From positions 1,922,001 to 1,986,000 of the forward strand of contig NZ_JAUSXN010000001.1 in assembly GCF_030816015.1 (NCBI RefSeq): a stretch of 64,000 bases of DNA, in the 5' to 3' direction. Shown here in pieces: positions 1-8,046 of the stretch (positions are counted from its first letter, which is position 1; each line of letters begins with the position of its first letter). This DNA is from Pedobacter sp. W3I1. GTDB lineage: Bacteria > Bacteroidota > Bacteroidia > Sphingobacteriales > Sphingobacteriaceae. Made by a program: the position numbers and the translations under genes. The notes below the pieces were generated by a model. That model saw only the letters and a list, made by a program, of their open reading frames with translations, was not told where the DNA came from and ran no database searches.

Positions 1-1
1 A

Positions 2-145
2 CTGGTTAAAAGAACCGTTTATGCAGAAGTTCCTCCAAGGGTAGAATATGAGCTAACAACGATAGCATTGGATTTTCTCCCGATTTTTTGTCAATTAAGC
101 GCCTGGGGCAAGAAGAATAAAGCGCTAAAGAAAAATAGATCATAA
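2..145 (+). CDS. HxlR-family transcriptional regulator, C-terminal part (runs in from the left edge)
   Basis: Only the last 47 codons are inside the window. The reading frame contains the VxRTVYAEVPPRVEYELT stretch, which is the beta-wing and dimer-helix signature of HxlR-type winged-helix regulators. These proteins are small DNA-binding repressors or activators, often responding to redox or aromatic stress. The start, and hence the promoter and target, lie outside the window, so nothing can be said about regulation. The frame ends in TAA. The family call rests on this one conserved motif, which is quite characteristic. Confidence 0.8.
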   Translation: MVKRTVYAEVPPRVEYELTTIALDFLPIFCQLSAWGKKNKALKKNRS

Positions 146-368
146 AACCGTTAAAGGATGATTATCAAAATCGAATTTTGGACTTCACAGGGATCGAAAA
201 TTTTTGTGAAAAAACTTCCCGAAAACATTTTTTAAAATTAGTGTTTAGGGTTTTTAAAATTGAAATTGCGAACCACTCGCGACTAAATAAATTAATAAAT
301 AAATCAGCGGATATTTAATGCTGCAATCAGTTGATTAGTATATTTAAAATTATATCGAACTAAGTATT
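146..368. other. Intergenic stretch, no gene seen
   Basis: An AT-rich leader before the GNAT gene. The sequence shows no open frame of useful size and no clear terminator. The last 70 bases are almost pure A/T and probably hold the promoter of the downstream gene, but I could not place a TAnnTTTG box with confidence. Confidence 0.4.
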
Positions 369-674
369 ATGGCAGAAGTTAAATTAAATATCCAGAAAGA
401 AGCGCCCAGCGCATTCGAACTTTTTGATGATGGTGAAAAATATGGAGAAATGGTTTTTGATATTCAGGGAGAAAATCTAACGGTTTACCATACCGAAATT
501 GATCCTGAAAAAGAAGGTAAAGGTTACGCAAAACTATTGCTTGATGCGATGGTGAATTATGTGCGTACCAATAAGCTGAAGGTAATTCCACTGTGCCCAT
601 ATGTGCACCTGCAGTTTAAACGCCACGAAGAACTTTACGGAGATATCTGGAATAAAGTGCGTGAAAACGATTAA
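369..674 (+). CDS. Small GNAT-like N-acetyltransferase (YjdJ/NATD1 family)
   Basis: A 101-residue protein, the usual length of the single-domain COG2388 group of acetyl-CoA-binding proteins. The core reads as beta strand, then EIDPEKEGKGYAKLLLDAM (the acetyl-CoA loop, Gly-x-Gly-like, followed by the long helix), then a C-terminal LKVIPLCPYVHLQFKRH segment; the CPYV motif is typical of this group. The substrate is unknown in the family. The gene stands alone with about 220 bp upstream and 524 bp to the next gene, so it is probably monocistronic. Confidence 0.85.
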   Translation: MAEVKLNIQKEAPSAFELFDDGEKYGEMVFDIQGENLTVYHTEIDPEKEGKGYAKLLLDAMVNYVRTNKLKVIPLCPYVHLQFKRHEELYGDIWNKVREND

Positions 675-1168
675 TCCATAAAAACAATACTAGAATTTAA
701 TTTAGGAAAGCTATAATAGCAATTATTTTGATCTAGTGATAAGTTAATTGTATAGTGGCTATTAATTTCCCGTTGATCACACAGATTAACGCAGTAAAAT
801 TACAAATCAGCGCTTTCTGAAATTTGCGGGAGGTTATATGCGACTTTTTATGTTGAACATAACACTGGATATTTTGTGCGATATCATCAAAGAAATTAAC
901 TTCACCGAAAACCACCCATTAAATCTTAAACTATACTAGGCACAAAAATGAAACTTGTAACCATTACGAAATGGAAGCAGGCCAACATATGCCTAAAGAA
1001 AGTAAAGTGATGCCAACTTTAGCGTGTTTACCAATTATCATTCAAATGTGTATGGATAGTACATCTTTATCTATTATCTAATGGCCTTGCTCTATTTTAT
1101 TTTATTCGAAAGGAAGGAGTGATACTTCTATGGCAAGATCAAATCAACGGGACGATTTAGAGAGCTTA
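675..1168. other. Intergenic stretch with a degenerate hairpin repeat
   Basis: Roughly 500 bp without a credible gene. Positions about 766-832 hold an imperfect inverted repeat (TTTCCCGTTGATCACACAG against a TTTCTGAAATTTGCGGGAGG arm) of the kind commonly scattered between genes in Bacteroidetes. The open frame over 733-915 on the minus strand lies across this repeat and is not counted as a gene. Nothing recognisable is seen from 940 to 1168. Confidence 0.4.
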
Positions 1169-1170
1169 TT

Positions 1171-1200
1171 GGGGTTCCTCAGCGATGAGGGCCCCTTTTT
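1171..1200 (+). terminator. Hairpin followed by a T run
   Basis: GGGGTTCCTCA (1171-1181) pairs with TGAGGGCCCC (1186-1195) with one bulge and a wobble pair around a GCGA loop, followed by TTTTT. Read on the plus strand this is an intrinsic-terminator shape; it abuts the stop of the minus-strand monooxygenase. No plus-strand gene was found immediately before it, so it may serve the minus-strand gene or be a leftover. Confidence 0.45.
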
Positions 1201-2347
1201 ATTCAGGGCCCATAATGTTGAGTATATAATTAATTGCATCTGCACTGTGGAGTGCTGTTGTAGATTGCATTGTAATATCTGCGGTTTCTGAAGCTCTTTT
1301 TAGCATTTGTTTTTCATAGGCTGCTATGGCTTCCTTAGGCGCATTAAAGCCGCTATCCTTGAAGCATTGGCTTAGTTCTAAAGCATCTAGCATGGCCATA
1401 TTCACTCCTTCGCCAGCATAAGGTGGCATTAAATGAGCTGCATCGCCCAGCATGGTTAAATTTGAGGCGGTTTCCCAATTTTGGTCTAAAGGCATACAAT
1501 ATTGAGGCCGGGGAACAAAAGCTGATGATGCATTTTCGAATAATTCCAACCAGATTGGACCCCAGTTGGAAAATTCATTTTTGAACCAGCCGATTACCTG
1601 GTTTTTATCTGAAAAATTAATGCCTGATTCTTTCGCCCAGTTTTCAGCTGTATGGCAGCCTGTGTAAAATACCAAACTACCATCACCTTTTGAACTTACG
1701 ATTAATGATTTTTCATCGCCCATAGCGAAAATCTTACCACCGTTTAATAGCGCATGCATTTTTGGACAAGCAGTCGCTGATGAATAAATGGCTCCTTCAA
1801 CAATGGTAATACCCGAATAAAAGGGTTTAATAGGTGTAATGTAAGGACGGATTTTCGAATTTGCCCCGTCTGCGGCAACTACAATATCGGCCTGCGCTGA
1901 AGTTCCATTTTTAAATCCGATCAGCCATGAACCGTTGCTGGGCGTAAGTGCTTCAAAATGGCTGCCCCAAATTACAGTATCTTTAGTTAACGAATCTAAA
2001 AGGATCTTTTGCAATGGGCCACGGTCTATCTCAGGCCGGAAAGCCTCTCTGTTATGGGTATCGTTATCTTCAAAAACGATATTGCCAAGCTGATCAACAA
2101 TACGTGTCCGATCTGCGCCTGGGCGATAGTTTGCCAGAAAGGCATCCATTAGTTTAGCTTCACGTAAGGCAGCTAATCCCGATTCCTCATGTAAATCTAA
2201 GGTAGCACCTTTTGGCCGGGCATTTTCGTCGATGTCGCGTTCATAAACATTTACGTTAAAGCCATCCATCTGCAAAAGTCTGGCTAAGGTTAGGCCACCA
2301 GGACCTGCCCCAATGATGGCGATTTTTTTATCTTTAATGTTGTTCAT
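1199..2347 (-). CDS. FAD-dependent monooxygenase, Tet(X)-like
   Basis: A 382-residue class A flavoprotein monooxygenase. It has the N-terminal dinucleotide-binding motif GAGPGG (residues 13-18) with VYERD at the end of strand 2, the DG motif at D160-G161 and the GD/PP motif GDAAHLMPPYAGEGVN from residue 301. Spacing and flanking residues (ATLDLH near 49, NYE/AYE-QM near the C-terminus) resemble the Tet(X) tetracycline-inactivating family and its chromosomal relatives, which hydroxylate a planar aromatic substrate using NADPH and O2. Whether this protein acts on tetracyclines cannot be told from sequence. Its start overlaps the end of the TetR gene by 14 bp, so the two are co-transcribed and the enzyme is probably induced by the TetR ligand. 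Confidence 0.85.
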   Translation of the reverse strand: MNNIKDKKIAIIGAGPGGLTLARLLQMDGFNVNVYERDIDENARPKGATLDLHEESGLAALREAKLMDAFLANYRPGADRTRIVDQLGNIVFEDNDTHNREAFRPEIDRGPLQKILLDSLTKDTVIWGSHFEALTPSNGSWLIGFKNGTSAQADIVVAADGANSKIRPYITPIKPFYSGITIVEGAIYSSATACPKMHALLNGGKIFAMGDEKSLIVSSKGDGSLVFYTGCHTAENWAKESGINFSDKNQVIGWFKNEFSNWGPIWLELFENASSAFVPRPQYCMPLDQNWETASNLTMLGDAAHLMPPYAGEGVNMAMLDALELSQCFKDSGFNAPKEAIAAYEKQMLKRASETADITMQSTTALHSADAINYILNIMGPE

Positions 2348-2960
2348 TGTTTTTCTGATTTGTTATTCCTTTAATTACAATTTCACAGCAGGTTAAAATG
2401 AGTTCCTCAGTAATAATCTGTACCGGACGATCCAAATGGTCAAAATATTCGGATACCAGATCTTGGATAGGCGAAAACAGTAATGCCCTGTGTACATCGT
2501 GTGGTAAATCGGGTATCAATCCAGCCTCAACATTTGTTTTTAAGAAGCTGTGTATAGGAGCAAAAAATTCTCCTTGCTGAATGTTTTTTTCTTGAAAAGC
2601 CTTATTTAATAGGGGTGAAGATTTTCCATATTGGATTAAGGAAAAAGAGGGTTTATTGTTTTTAAGATAATGAAAGGTATTTAGCCACAATTTTCTCATG
2701 CCATCAGCAAAACCCATTTTTGGATCAAAATTTTCGAGTACAGCTTTTTCATAGTTGGCGAGCACTTCTTGAATAAAAAGCTTGATCAAAAGGTCTTCTT
2801 TATTTTCATACTTGATATAAATGGTGCGTGGCGATATATTGACTGCTTTTGCAAGCTTCTGCATGCTCAGATTTTCCAACCCTTCATCAGAAATGATCTG
2901 TAGTGCAATCGATCGGATCGCTTCTTCTTTCGCTAAATTTTTGGGCCGCATATAATTCAC
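2334..2960 (-). CDS. TetR/AcrR-family transcriptional regulator
   Basis: A 208-residue protein. An N-terminal helix-turn-helix (about residues 10-56, with LSMQKLAKAVNISPRTIYIKYENKEDLL) is followed by an all-helical ligand-binding and dimer domain. It is the first gene of a two-gene operon with the Tet(X)-like monooxygenase, overlapping it by 14 bp. A 20-bp inverted repeat 23 bp upstream (2983-3002) is a good autoregulatory operator candidate. A second ATG three codons in (MNYM) is an equally possible start. The inducer is unknown. Confidence 0.9.
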   Translation of the reverse strand: MNYMRPKNLAKEEAIRSIALQIISDEGLENLSMQKLAKAVNISPRTIYIKYENKEDLLIKLFIQEVLANYEKAVLENFDPKMGFADGMRKLWLNTFHYLKNNKPSFSLIQYGKSSPLLNKAFQEKNIQQGEFFAPIHSFLKTNVEAGLIPDLPHDVHRALLFSPIQDLVSEYFDHLDRPVQIITEELILTCCEIVIKGITNQKNNEQH

Positions 2961-2982
2961 TTAATTGATACGGATCGAAAGT

Positions 2983-3002
2983 AAGTAAACGTTTGTTTAC
3001 TT
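2983..3002. promoter_or_regulatory. Putative TetR operator (inverted repeat)
   Basis: AAGTAAAC-GTTT-GTTTACTT: perfect 8-bp arms with a 4-bp centre, ending 23 bp before the TetR gene start. Size and position fit an autoregulatory TetR operator; binding is inferred. Confidence 0.6.
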
Positions 3003-3206
3003 TTAAATTTTCTTCAAATTATTAATTTGTGTTGACAAATGGATTTGGGTCTATCTAACGCGATCGTTATGCTGATCTGATAGTTATCGGATTTATTTCA
3101 ACATCTATTCTGCCATAATGGAAGATGGTCTTGATTAAAAATTTAGAATAGGTACGGATCTTCACATGAGGATTATCCGCATATCTTAATTAAACTTTGG
3201 GTAATA

Positions 3207-4121
3207 TTAAAACTTATCCTTCATACCAAAGAGCCCCATTAATCCGCCGGTATGGATAGCCAGTACCTTTTCATCTTTGCCGATGATTCCTTGTTGCTGT
3301 AGATTCTGGATGGCGTAGAACATCTTTGCTGTATAAACAGGGTCTAAAAGCAATCCACTTTGAGCGGTGAAGGTTTTAATAAAATTGATCAATTCAGGGG
3401 TAGTTTTTGCATAACCTCCAAAATGATAGTCGAGGTGAAGGTCCAGATGACTGGACAGGGGCGTATATTTTGCTATTTCATCTCTGATAAACGAGCCACC
3501 TTTTAGCACAGGGATGATATGTAGTTTTGTACTTAAACCCTGTTGCTGAATTCCTTTTAATAATCCCGCTGCGGTGGTTCCTGTTCCGGCGGCACAAAAA
3601 ATGTGGTCGTATGGTTCTGTTAATTCTCCGATTACTTCTGCACAGCCAATGATCGCTTCTGCAGACGCTCCACCTTCATCAATAAAGTAGGCTTTGGCAT
3701 CGTTAGCGAAATTTTGTTCGAACAATTTGTGTTTATCCCGATAGCTTTCACGGTCGGTAAAAATGAGTTTCATGCCAAATAAGTTGCATAATAACAACAT
3801 CTCATTTTTCACTTCTTCTCCACGCACAAAGGCTGTAGCGGTTAATCCTGATCTTGATGCTGCTGCGGCAGTAGCTACAAGGTGATTGGAGTAAGCACCC
3901 CCGAAGGTAACCAGATGTGTTTTGTTTTCTGCTTTGGCCCTGGCTAAAATGTATTTGAGCTTACGCCATTTGTTGCCGGAAATATAAGGATCAATAAGAT
4001 CATCCCGTTTAACAAACAGGTTGTTGAAAGGCGCAAATGCTATTTTTTGTACCGGACTATATATTTCTTCGAACACGTGTAAAAATAAATAAAGGCTGTA
4101 ATCCGTTAGTGTGGTCGTCAT
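3207..4121 (-). CDS. PLP-dependent D-cysteine desulfhydrase / ACC deaminase-like enzyme
   Basis: A fold-type II PLP enzyme. SGNKWRKLKY holds the Schiff-base lysine, GGAYSNH binds the substrate carboxylate, and AAGTGTTAAGLLKG is the phosphate-binding loop. The family removes sulfide or ammonia from D-cysteine, 1-aminocyclopropane-1-carboxylate or related amino acids; the substrate here is not known. The ATG at 4121 lies inside a REP-like palindrome (ATTCCCGCGCATGCGGGAAT), and the first 15 residues look unlike the family. A GTG at 4076, just before FEEIYSPVQKI where homologues normally begin, is a likelier start. Confidence 0.85.
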   Translation of the reverse strand: MTTTLTDYSLYLFLHVFEEIYSPVQKIAFAPFNNLFVKRDDLIDPYISGNKWRKLKYILARAKAENKTHLVTFGGAYSNHLVATAAAASRSGLTATAFVRGEEVKNEMLLLCNLFGMKLIFTDRESYRDKHKLFEQNFANDAKAYFIDEGGASAEAIIGCAEVIGELTEPYDHIFCAAGTGTTAAGLLKGIQQQGLSTKLHIIPVLKGGSFIRDEIAKYTPLSSHLDLHLDYHFGGYAKTTPELINFIKTFTAQSGLLLDPVYTAKMFYAIQNLQQQGIIGKDEKVLAIHTGGLMGLFGMKDKF

Positions 4122-4140
4122 TCCCGCGCATGCGGGAATC
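4119..4140. repeat. Short palindrome over an annotated start codon
   Basis: ATTCCCGC-GCAT-GCGGGAAT has perfect 8-bp arms and is preceded by GTCGTC, a common REP-like intergenic motif. It contains the first in-frame ATG of the PLP enzyme, which argues against that start. Confidence 0.6.
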
Positions 4141-4220
4141 TTAAATCGCTTGCATTACGATTATCTGCGGTGAGCACTTCGTTGTTCCCAATCGAGTTAC
4201 CAATGATAGATTCTAAAATT

Positions 4221-4306
4221 GTCGTCATTTCGACCGAAGCAAATGCGGAGTGGAGAGATCTTTGGACTATGTTAAAAGATCTCTCCACTGCGGTCGAGAT
4301 GACGAT
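4221..4306. repeat. REP-like hairpin element, short family
   Basis: GTCGTCATTTCGACCGAAG at the left pairs with CGGTCGAGATGACGA at the right, and an inner GAGAGATCT pairs with AGATCTCTC. A second full copy lies at 10108-10189; single arms occur near 7886, 38116, 38271 and 38580. The open frame that spans it (4170-4352) is an artefact. The rest of the 4122-4478 gap holds a T9 run and no gene. Confidence 0.75.
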
Positions 4307-4478
4307 TTATCTTACCTGTCACCCAACTCCTTTTTTTTTGCTAAAAAACTGACCTCTGGGAATGACGATACCCCAAGGCTATTCATTCCCTTAAAATCAT
4401 TTCATTTATATTGATTTTATACAATAAATTAACTCTCAGGATGACAGTATTGCCTTAATAATACCAGATTATATTTAA

Positions 4479-5507
4479 TTATTTACCGATACCAAAACCG
4501 AAACCAGCATTAACCATGCTGTATTTCGCTGCAGTATATGAACCATAAAATTTAAAGAAACCAAACTTCAACTGAAAGCCTAAACTTCCCCTTACACCAT
4601 CAATATCAGTCTGTTTAACTGAAATTGGATCAACATAAGTTGCATTGCTTGCGCCATCTTCAAATTTATAAGTACCAAGTGCTTTTAAATTGGTATTCGA
4701 GGTTTGGTAACCTATGCTGGCAAAAGGCGTAAAAAATAGGATCTTTTTGGAAACAATAGCATCAAAATTTACGCCATTGAATTTGGCATCAATACGCTGA
4801 TCTGAATTTGCAGTATTATTGATATTTAAAGGTAAATTATATTTGTACTGGGTAAAGCCCCCAGCTATTGCAATATCTACAGGAATTAATTTTTCGGTAG
4901 TTGAGCCCATAAAAAGCGGTAAAAGTTCAACTTTTGCACCGAAGCCGATCATCGATAAGCTTCCAAGGTCGCTACCTAATTTAATCTTCGGCATTGCTCT
5001 CAAAGTAACATCAATGTTTTTAGGTAAACCCAAAGTAGCCTGAATCTGAGCCGAAGGCACTACATGGAACCCCACTCCCTGAGGTAGGTTAAAAAATTTA
5101 CCTGTAGGAATGCCACTGCTTGTATAAATTTGCATTTTACCACCTTCATGATCATCGCCAAATGCAGTAGGACCTATAGATGATGCTCCTGGAGCAGGTT
5201 TAATATTACTTAAACCCAAGGTATTTACATCATAGCTTCTGGCCGATTGTGGAACAAAAGCCCCCGAGGCCGAAACCCTGACATCGAATTTTAAAAAACC
5301 TTTTGATTGAGCAGTATTCGACCATCCATCGGTTAAACCCAAGCCTAAACCTTTATACAAAGGATCGAAATAGGCATTAACCAGTTTAGTTGCATCAGCT
5401 GGCCCGCCAACAAATAGTCCTCCAACATCTTGTTGGGCACTTGCTTTTTGAACCATTAGCAGTAAAAATAGGGCGCATAACACCTTTAAAGAGTAGCATT
5501 TTTTCAT
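4479..5507 (-). CDS. Secreted DUF6588-family protein
   Basis: Starting from the ATG at 5507 the protein opens with MKK, a hydrophobic core and an AxA cleavage site (KASAQQ), a classical signal peptide. The mature part begins DVGGLFVGGPADATKLVNAY, followed by Gly-rich, beta-strand-rich sequence ending in GFGFGIGK. This is the DUF6588 pattern, probably an outer-membrane or periplasmic beta-rich protein of unknown role. The open frame extends 23 codons further upstream, but that part lacks signal-peptide logic and overlaps the rluD promoter. Divergent from rluD. Confidence 0.8.
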   Translation of the reverse strand: MKKCYSLKVLCALFLLLMVQKASAQQDVGGLFVGGPADATKLVNAYFDPLYKGLGLGLTDGWSNTAQSKGFLKFDVRVSASGAFVPQSARSYDVNTLGLSNIKPAPGASSIGPTAFGDDHEGGKMQIYTSSGIPTGKFFNLPQGVGFHVVPSAQIQATLGLPKNIDVTLRAMPKIKLGSDLGSLSMIGFGAKVELLPLFMGSTTEKLIPVDIAIAGGFTQYKYNLPLNINNTANSDQRIDAKFNGVNFDAIVSKKILFFTPFASIGYQTSNTNLKALGTYKFEDGASNATYVDPISVKQTDIDGVRGSLGFQLKFGFFKFYGSYTAAKYSMVNAGFGFGIGK

Positions 5508-5601
5508 ATAAAAAGAAATTAGAAAGTTTTTGATTGTGAGTAAAGATAGGGCTGTTTTTTCGAAAACTGCAATCATTGAAAAATTCTTGAAGTTAAAAGT
5601 T

Positions 5602-5609
5602 TATTTTTG
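5602..5609 (+). promoter_or_regulatory. Bacteroidetes -7 box of rluD
   Basis: TATTTTTG matches TAnnTTTG exactly and ends only 4 bases before the rluD ATG at 5614. Transcription would start at or next to the start codon, so the mRNA is probably leaderless or nearly so. Confidence 0.6.
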
Positions 5610-5613
5610 CGCC

Positions 5614-6642
5614 ATGGAAAATGTGGTCGAATTGCAGGAGTCAGAAGAGCAGGAATTATATGAACATTTAAAAATAGTTGTCGATAAGGGGCAATCTTTG
5701 CTGCGTATCGATAAATTTTTGATGGTGCGTGTAGAAAATGCCTCCCGAAACCGTATTCAAATTGCAATTGATGCAGGGAATGTATTGGTTAATCAGAAAC
5801 AGATCAAAGCGAGTTATAAGGTTAAACCTTATGATGAAATATCTATAGTTTTACCTCACCCACCGCGCGATACCGAAGTTTATCCCGAAGATTTACCATT
5901 GGATATCATTTATGAGGATAGCGATCTTTTGGTCGTAAATAAAGCTGCAGGGATGGTTGTTCACCCTGGTTTCAATAACTATACCGGAACCTTGGTTAAC
6001 GCTTTGGCATTCCATTTTGAGCAATTGCCTCAGTTACCAGGTAATGATGGCCGCCCAGGCCTAGTGCACCGCATTGATAAGGATACGTCGGGTTTATTGC
6101 TGATCAGTAAAAATGAAAAATCGATTACGCACCTTGCACGTCAGTTTTTCGATCACAGCATTACCCGTAAATATATTGCACTGGTTTGGGGCGATATTGA
6201 AAATGATGGAACGGTAACCGGTTACATTGGCAGAAGTGTGAAAGACCGCCGTGTGATGGATATTTACGATGATGAAGAAAAGGGGAAATGGTCTGTAACA
6301 CACTATAAAGTATTAAAGCGTTTGGGTTATGTTACCCTGATCAGTTGTGAACTCGAAACCGGCCGTACGCACCAGATCAGGGCGCACATGCAACATATTG
6401 GTCATCCGCTTTTTAACGATGCGATGTATGGTGGCGATAAGATTTTAAAAGGGACGACGTTTAATAAGTACAAACAGTTTGTAGATAATTGTTTCGAATT
6501 GTTGCCCCGTCAGGCTTTACATGCACAAAGTCTAGGTTTTATTCACCCAACCACTAAAGCGTATATGTATTTTGAATCACCATTGCCGCCTGATTTTAAA
6601 GCTGGATTAACCAAATGGGAAAATTATATCGCTACATCATAA
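5614..6642 (+). CDS. rluD: 23S rRNA pseudouridine synthase, RluD family
   Basis: A 342-residue RluA-family enzyme. An S4 RNA-binding domain (about residues 29-88) precedes the catalytic domain with the signature GRPGLVHRIDKDTSGLLL; Asp155 is the catalytic aspartate. RluD makes pseudouridines in helix 69 of 23S rRNA. The ATG at 5614 is preferred over an upstream in-frame start at 5530 because a -7 promoter box lies at 5602-5609, inside the extension. The next gene starts 3 bp after the stop, so the two form an operon. RluD is the best paralogue match, but RluC/RluA-type specificity cannot be fully excluded. Confidence 0.88.
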   Translation: MENVVELQESEEQELYEHLKIVVDKGQSLLRIDKFLMVRVENASRNRIQIAIDAGNVLVNQKQIKASYKVKPYDEISIVLPHPPRDTEVYPEDLPLDIIYEDSDLLVVNKAAGMVVHPGFNNYTGTLVNALAFHFEQLPQLPGNDGRPGLVHRIDKDTSGLLLISKNEKSITHLARQFFDHSITRKYIALVWGDIENDGTVTGYIGRSVKDRRVMDIYDDEEKGKWSVTHYKVLKRLGYVTLISCELETGRTHQIRAHMQHIGHPLFNDAMYGGDKILKGTTFNKYKQFVDNCFELLPRQALHAQSLGFIHPTTKAYMYFESPLPPDFKAGLTKWENYIATS

Positions 6643-6645
6643 AAT

Positions 6646-7485
6646 ATGCTTCAGGAGTACCTTTTATTTAATGATGAATTTCAGGCGGTAGATGCCCCCA
6701 TTTTAACGGCTTCGAACAGAAGTTTCAAATTTGGCGATGGGCTGTTCGAAAGCATGCGAATGATCAATAATAAGCTGCAATTTGCCGACTTACACGCCGA
6801 TAGATTAACAGCCGGTATGAAAGCGCTCAAAATCGACGGTCATGCTTTAATGGACGATTATTTTCTGCGCCAGAAAACCACCGATTTAGCTAAACACAAT
6901 AGATGGAATGGTAGTGTACGCTTTCGCCTTTCAGTTTATCGGGGAGGAGCAGGTGTTTACACGCCCGAGATAAATAAAGCAGGTTACATTTTAGAAGGCA
7001 TTCCCTTAAAAGCAGCTACATATGAGTTGAACAGCAAAGGTTTAATCATTGATGTTTTTGACGAAATGACCAAACCCATTAATAAGCTCTCGAATTTTAA
7101 AACAGCCAATGCGCTGCTTTATGTAATGGCCGGGCTTTTTAAAAGCCAGAACCGATTAGATGAGGCGATGATTCTGAACCAACATGGTTTTCTTTGCGAA
7201 AGCATCAGCGCTAATGTTTTTGTAGTGTACAATAAACAAATTTATACGCCTTCACTTGCCGAAGGTTGCATAAGTGGTGTAATGCGTACAGCCGTTATGC
7301 AGTTGTGTAAAATGAACGACATGCCTATCATCGAAGCGCAGATCAATCCCGAAATCTTAAAAGAAGCCGAAGAAGTTTTTATCACCAACGCCACACAAGG
7401 CATTCAATGGGTAATGGGTTACGGCAGGAAACGTTATTTTAACGAGGTATCGAAATTTTTGATCGAGAAATTGAATAATTTATAG
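6646..7485 (+). CDS. Class IV aminotransferase (PabC-like aminodeoxychorismate lyase)
   Basis: A 279-residue fold-type IV PLP enzyme. Lys152 in NKLSNFKTANALLY is the expected PLP lysine, and EEVFITNATQGIQWV near the C-terminus is the conserved phosphate-binding segment. The family includes PabC (folate pathway), branched-chain and D-amino acid aminotransferases; size and the absence of BCAT-specific motifs favour a PabC-like role. It lies 3 bp downstream of rluD and is translationally coupled to it. Confidence 0.8.
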   Translation: MLQEYLLFNDEFQAVDAPILTASNRSFKFGDGLFESMRMINNKLQFADLHADRLTAGMKALKIDGHALMDDYFLRQKTTDLAKHNRWNGSVRFRLSVYRGGAGVYTPEINKAGYILEGIPLKAATYELNSKGLIIDVFDEMTKPINKLSNFKTANALLYVMAGLFKSQNRLDEAMILNQHGFLCESISANVFVVYNKQIYTPSLAEGCISGVMRTAVMQLCKMNDMPIIEAQINPEILKEAEEVFITNATQGIQWVMGYGRKRYFNEVSKFLIEKLNNL

Positions 7486-7574
7486 TGCTATTCCATGGTC
7501 TGTGGCGGACAGATCACCTTGGTCGTCATGCTGAATTTAGTTCAGCATCTATCATGTCCTTAAAAACTGATCAA
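7486..7574. other. Intergenic stretch before a large repeat
   Basis: No gene is seen. A degenerate REP-like arm (GGTCGTCATGCTGAATTTAGTTC, near 7522) lies here, immediately followed by the large palindromic element. Confidence 0.4.
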
Positions 7575-7857
7575 TTTTTTTGGAAAGCAAAGCCTGTGGT
7601 GCTTCGGTTCTGATAGTCCCGGCCTTTGCTTAATCCCGATAAAGGTTACTTCATAAGATAAACTATACTTAATCGGGATAACGCTGCCGGTCGGGTTTAT
7701 TTAACAGCGAACAGTTCTACTATGCAATTTAAACGCAAATAATTGCATTTTGTGGCCACCTAAACCCGATCAAAGCGGGATGCCCCCGATTTTACATCGG
7801 GAGCAGAAGCGGGACTGTATTAACCCAAAAGCTACCAAACCTGCTTTCCAAAAAAAA
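7575..7857. repeat. Large dispersed palindromic element, family A, copy 1
   Basis: The ends are inverted repeats: TTTTTTTGGAAAGCA at the left, TGCTTTCCAAAAAAA at the right. Inside are several nested hairpins, including TTAATCCCGAT against AATCGGGATAA, and CCCCGAT against ATCGGGAG. Copy 2 at 20654-20907 shares the ends and the inner blocks in the same order (GCTTCGGTT, CCTTTGCTTAATCCCGAT, GGTCGGGTTTATT, TAAACCCGATC, AGCGGGAC). It has no protein-coding capacity. The size and structure fit a MITE or a structured non-coding element; function unknown. Confidence 0.75.
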
Positions 7858-8046
7858 CGCTAAACTTTTCATTACAAATCGTTTGTCATTCTGAACGTAG
7901 TGAAGAATCTCTTGCCAATAACACACTGCTAAACTTCATTATAAAGATCCTTCATTGCATTCAGGATAACATATACTACCAGTTATTCGACTTCAGGCTT
8001 CGGAATGCAGCGATTAACCGACGCCAAACGCTCTACTCCAAACTCT
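7858..8046. other. Intergenic stretch with REP-like arm
   Basis: Contains TTTGTCATTCTGAACGTAGTGAAGAATCTC (about 7885-7914) in the short REP-like family, and no gene. Confidence 0.5.

Noticed and set aside
733..915. Open frame of 60 codons on the minus strand
   Set aside because: It spans a degenerate intergenic hairpin and has no recognisable domain or start signal.
4170..4352. Open frame of 60 codons on the plus strand
   Set aside because: It lies entirely over a REP-like hairpin and its sequence reflects the repeat, not a protein.
7575..7857. Group II intron, retron or full insertion sequence
   Set aside because: The element has no reverse transcriptase or transposase frame and is only about 280 bp long.
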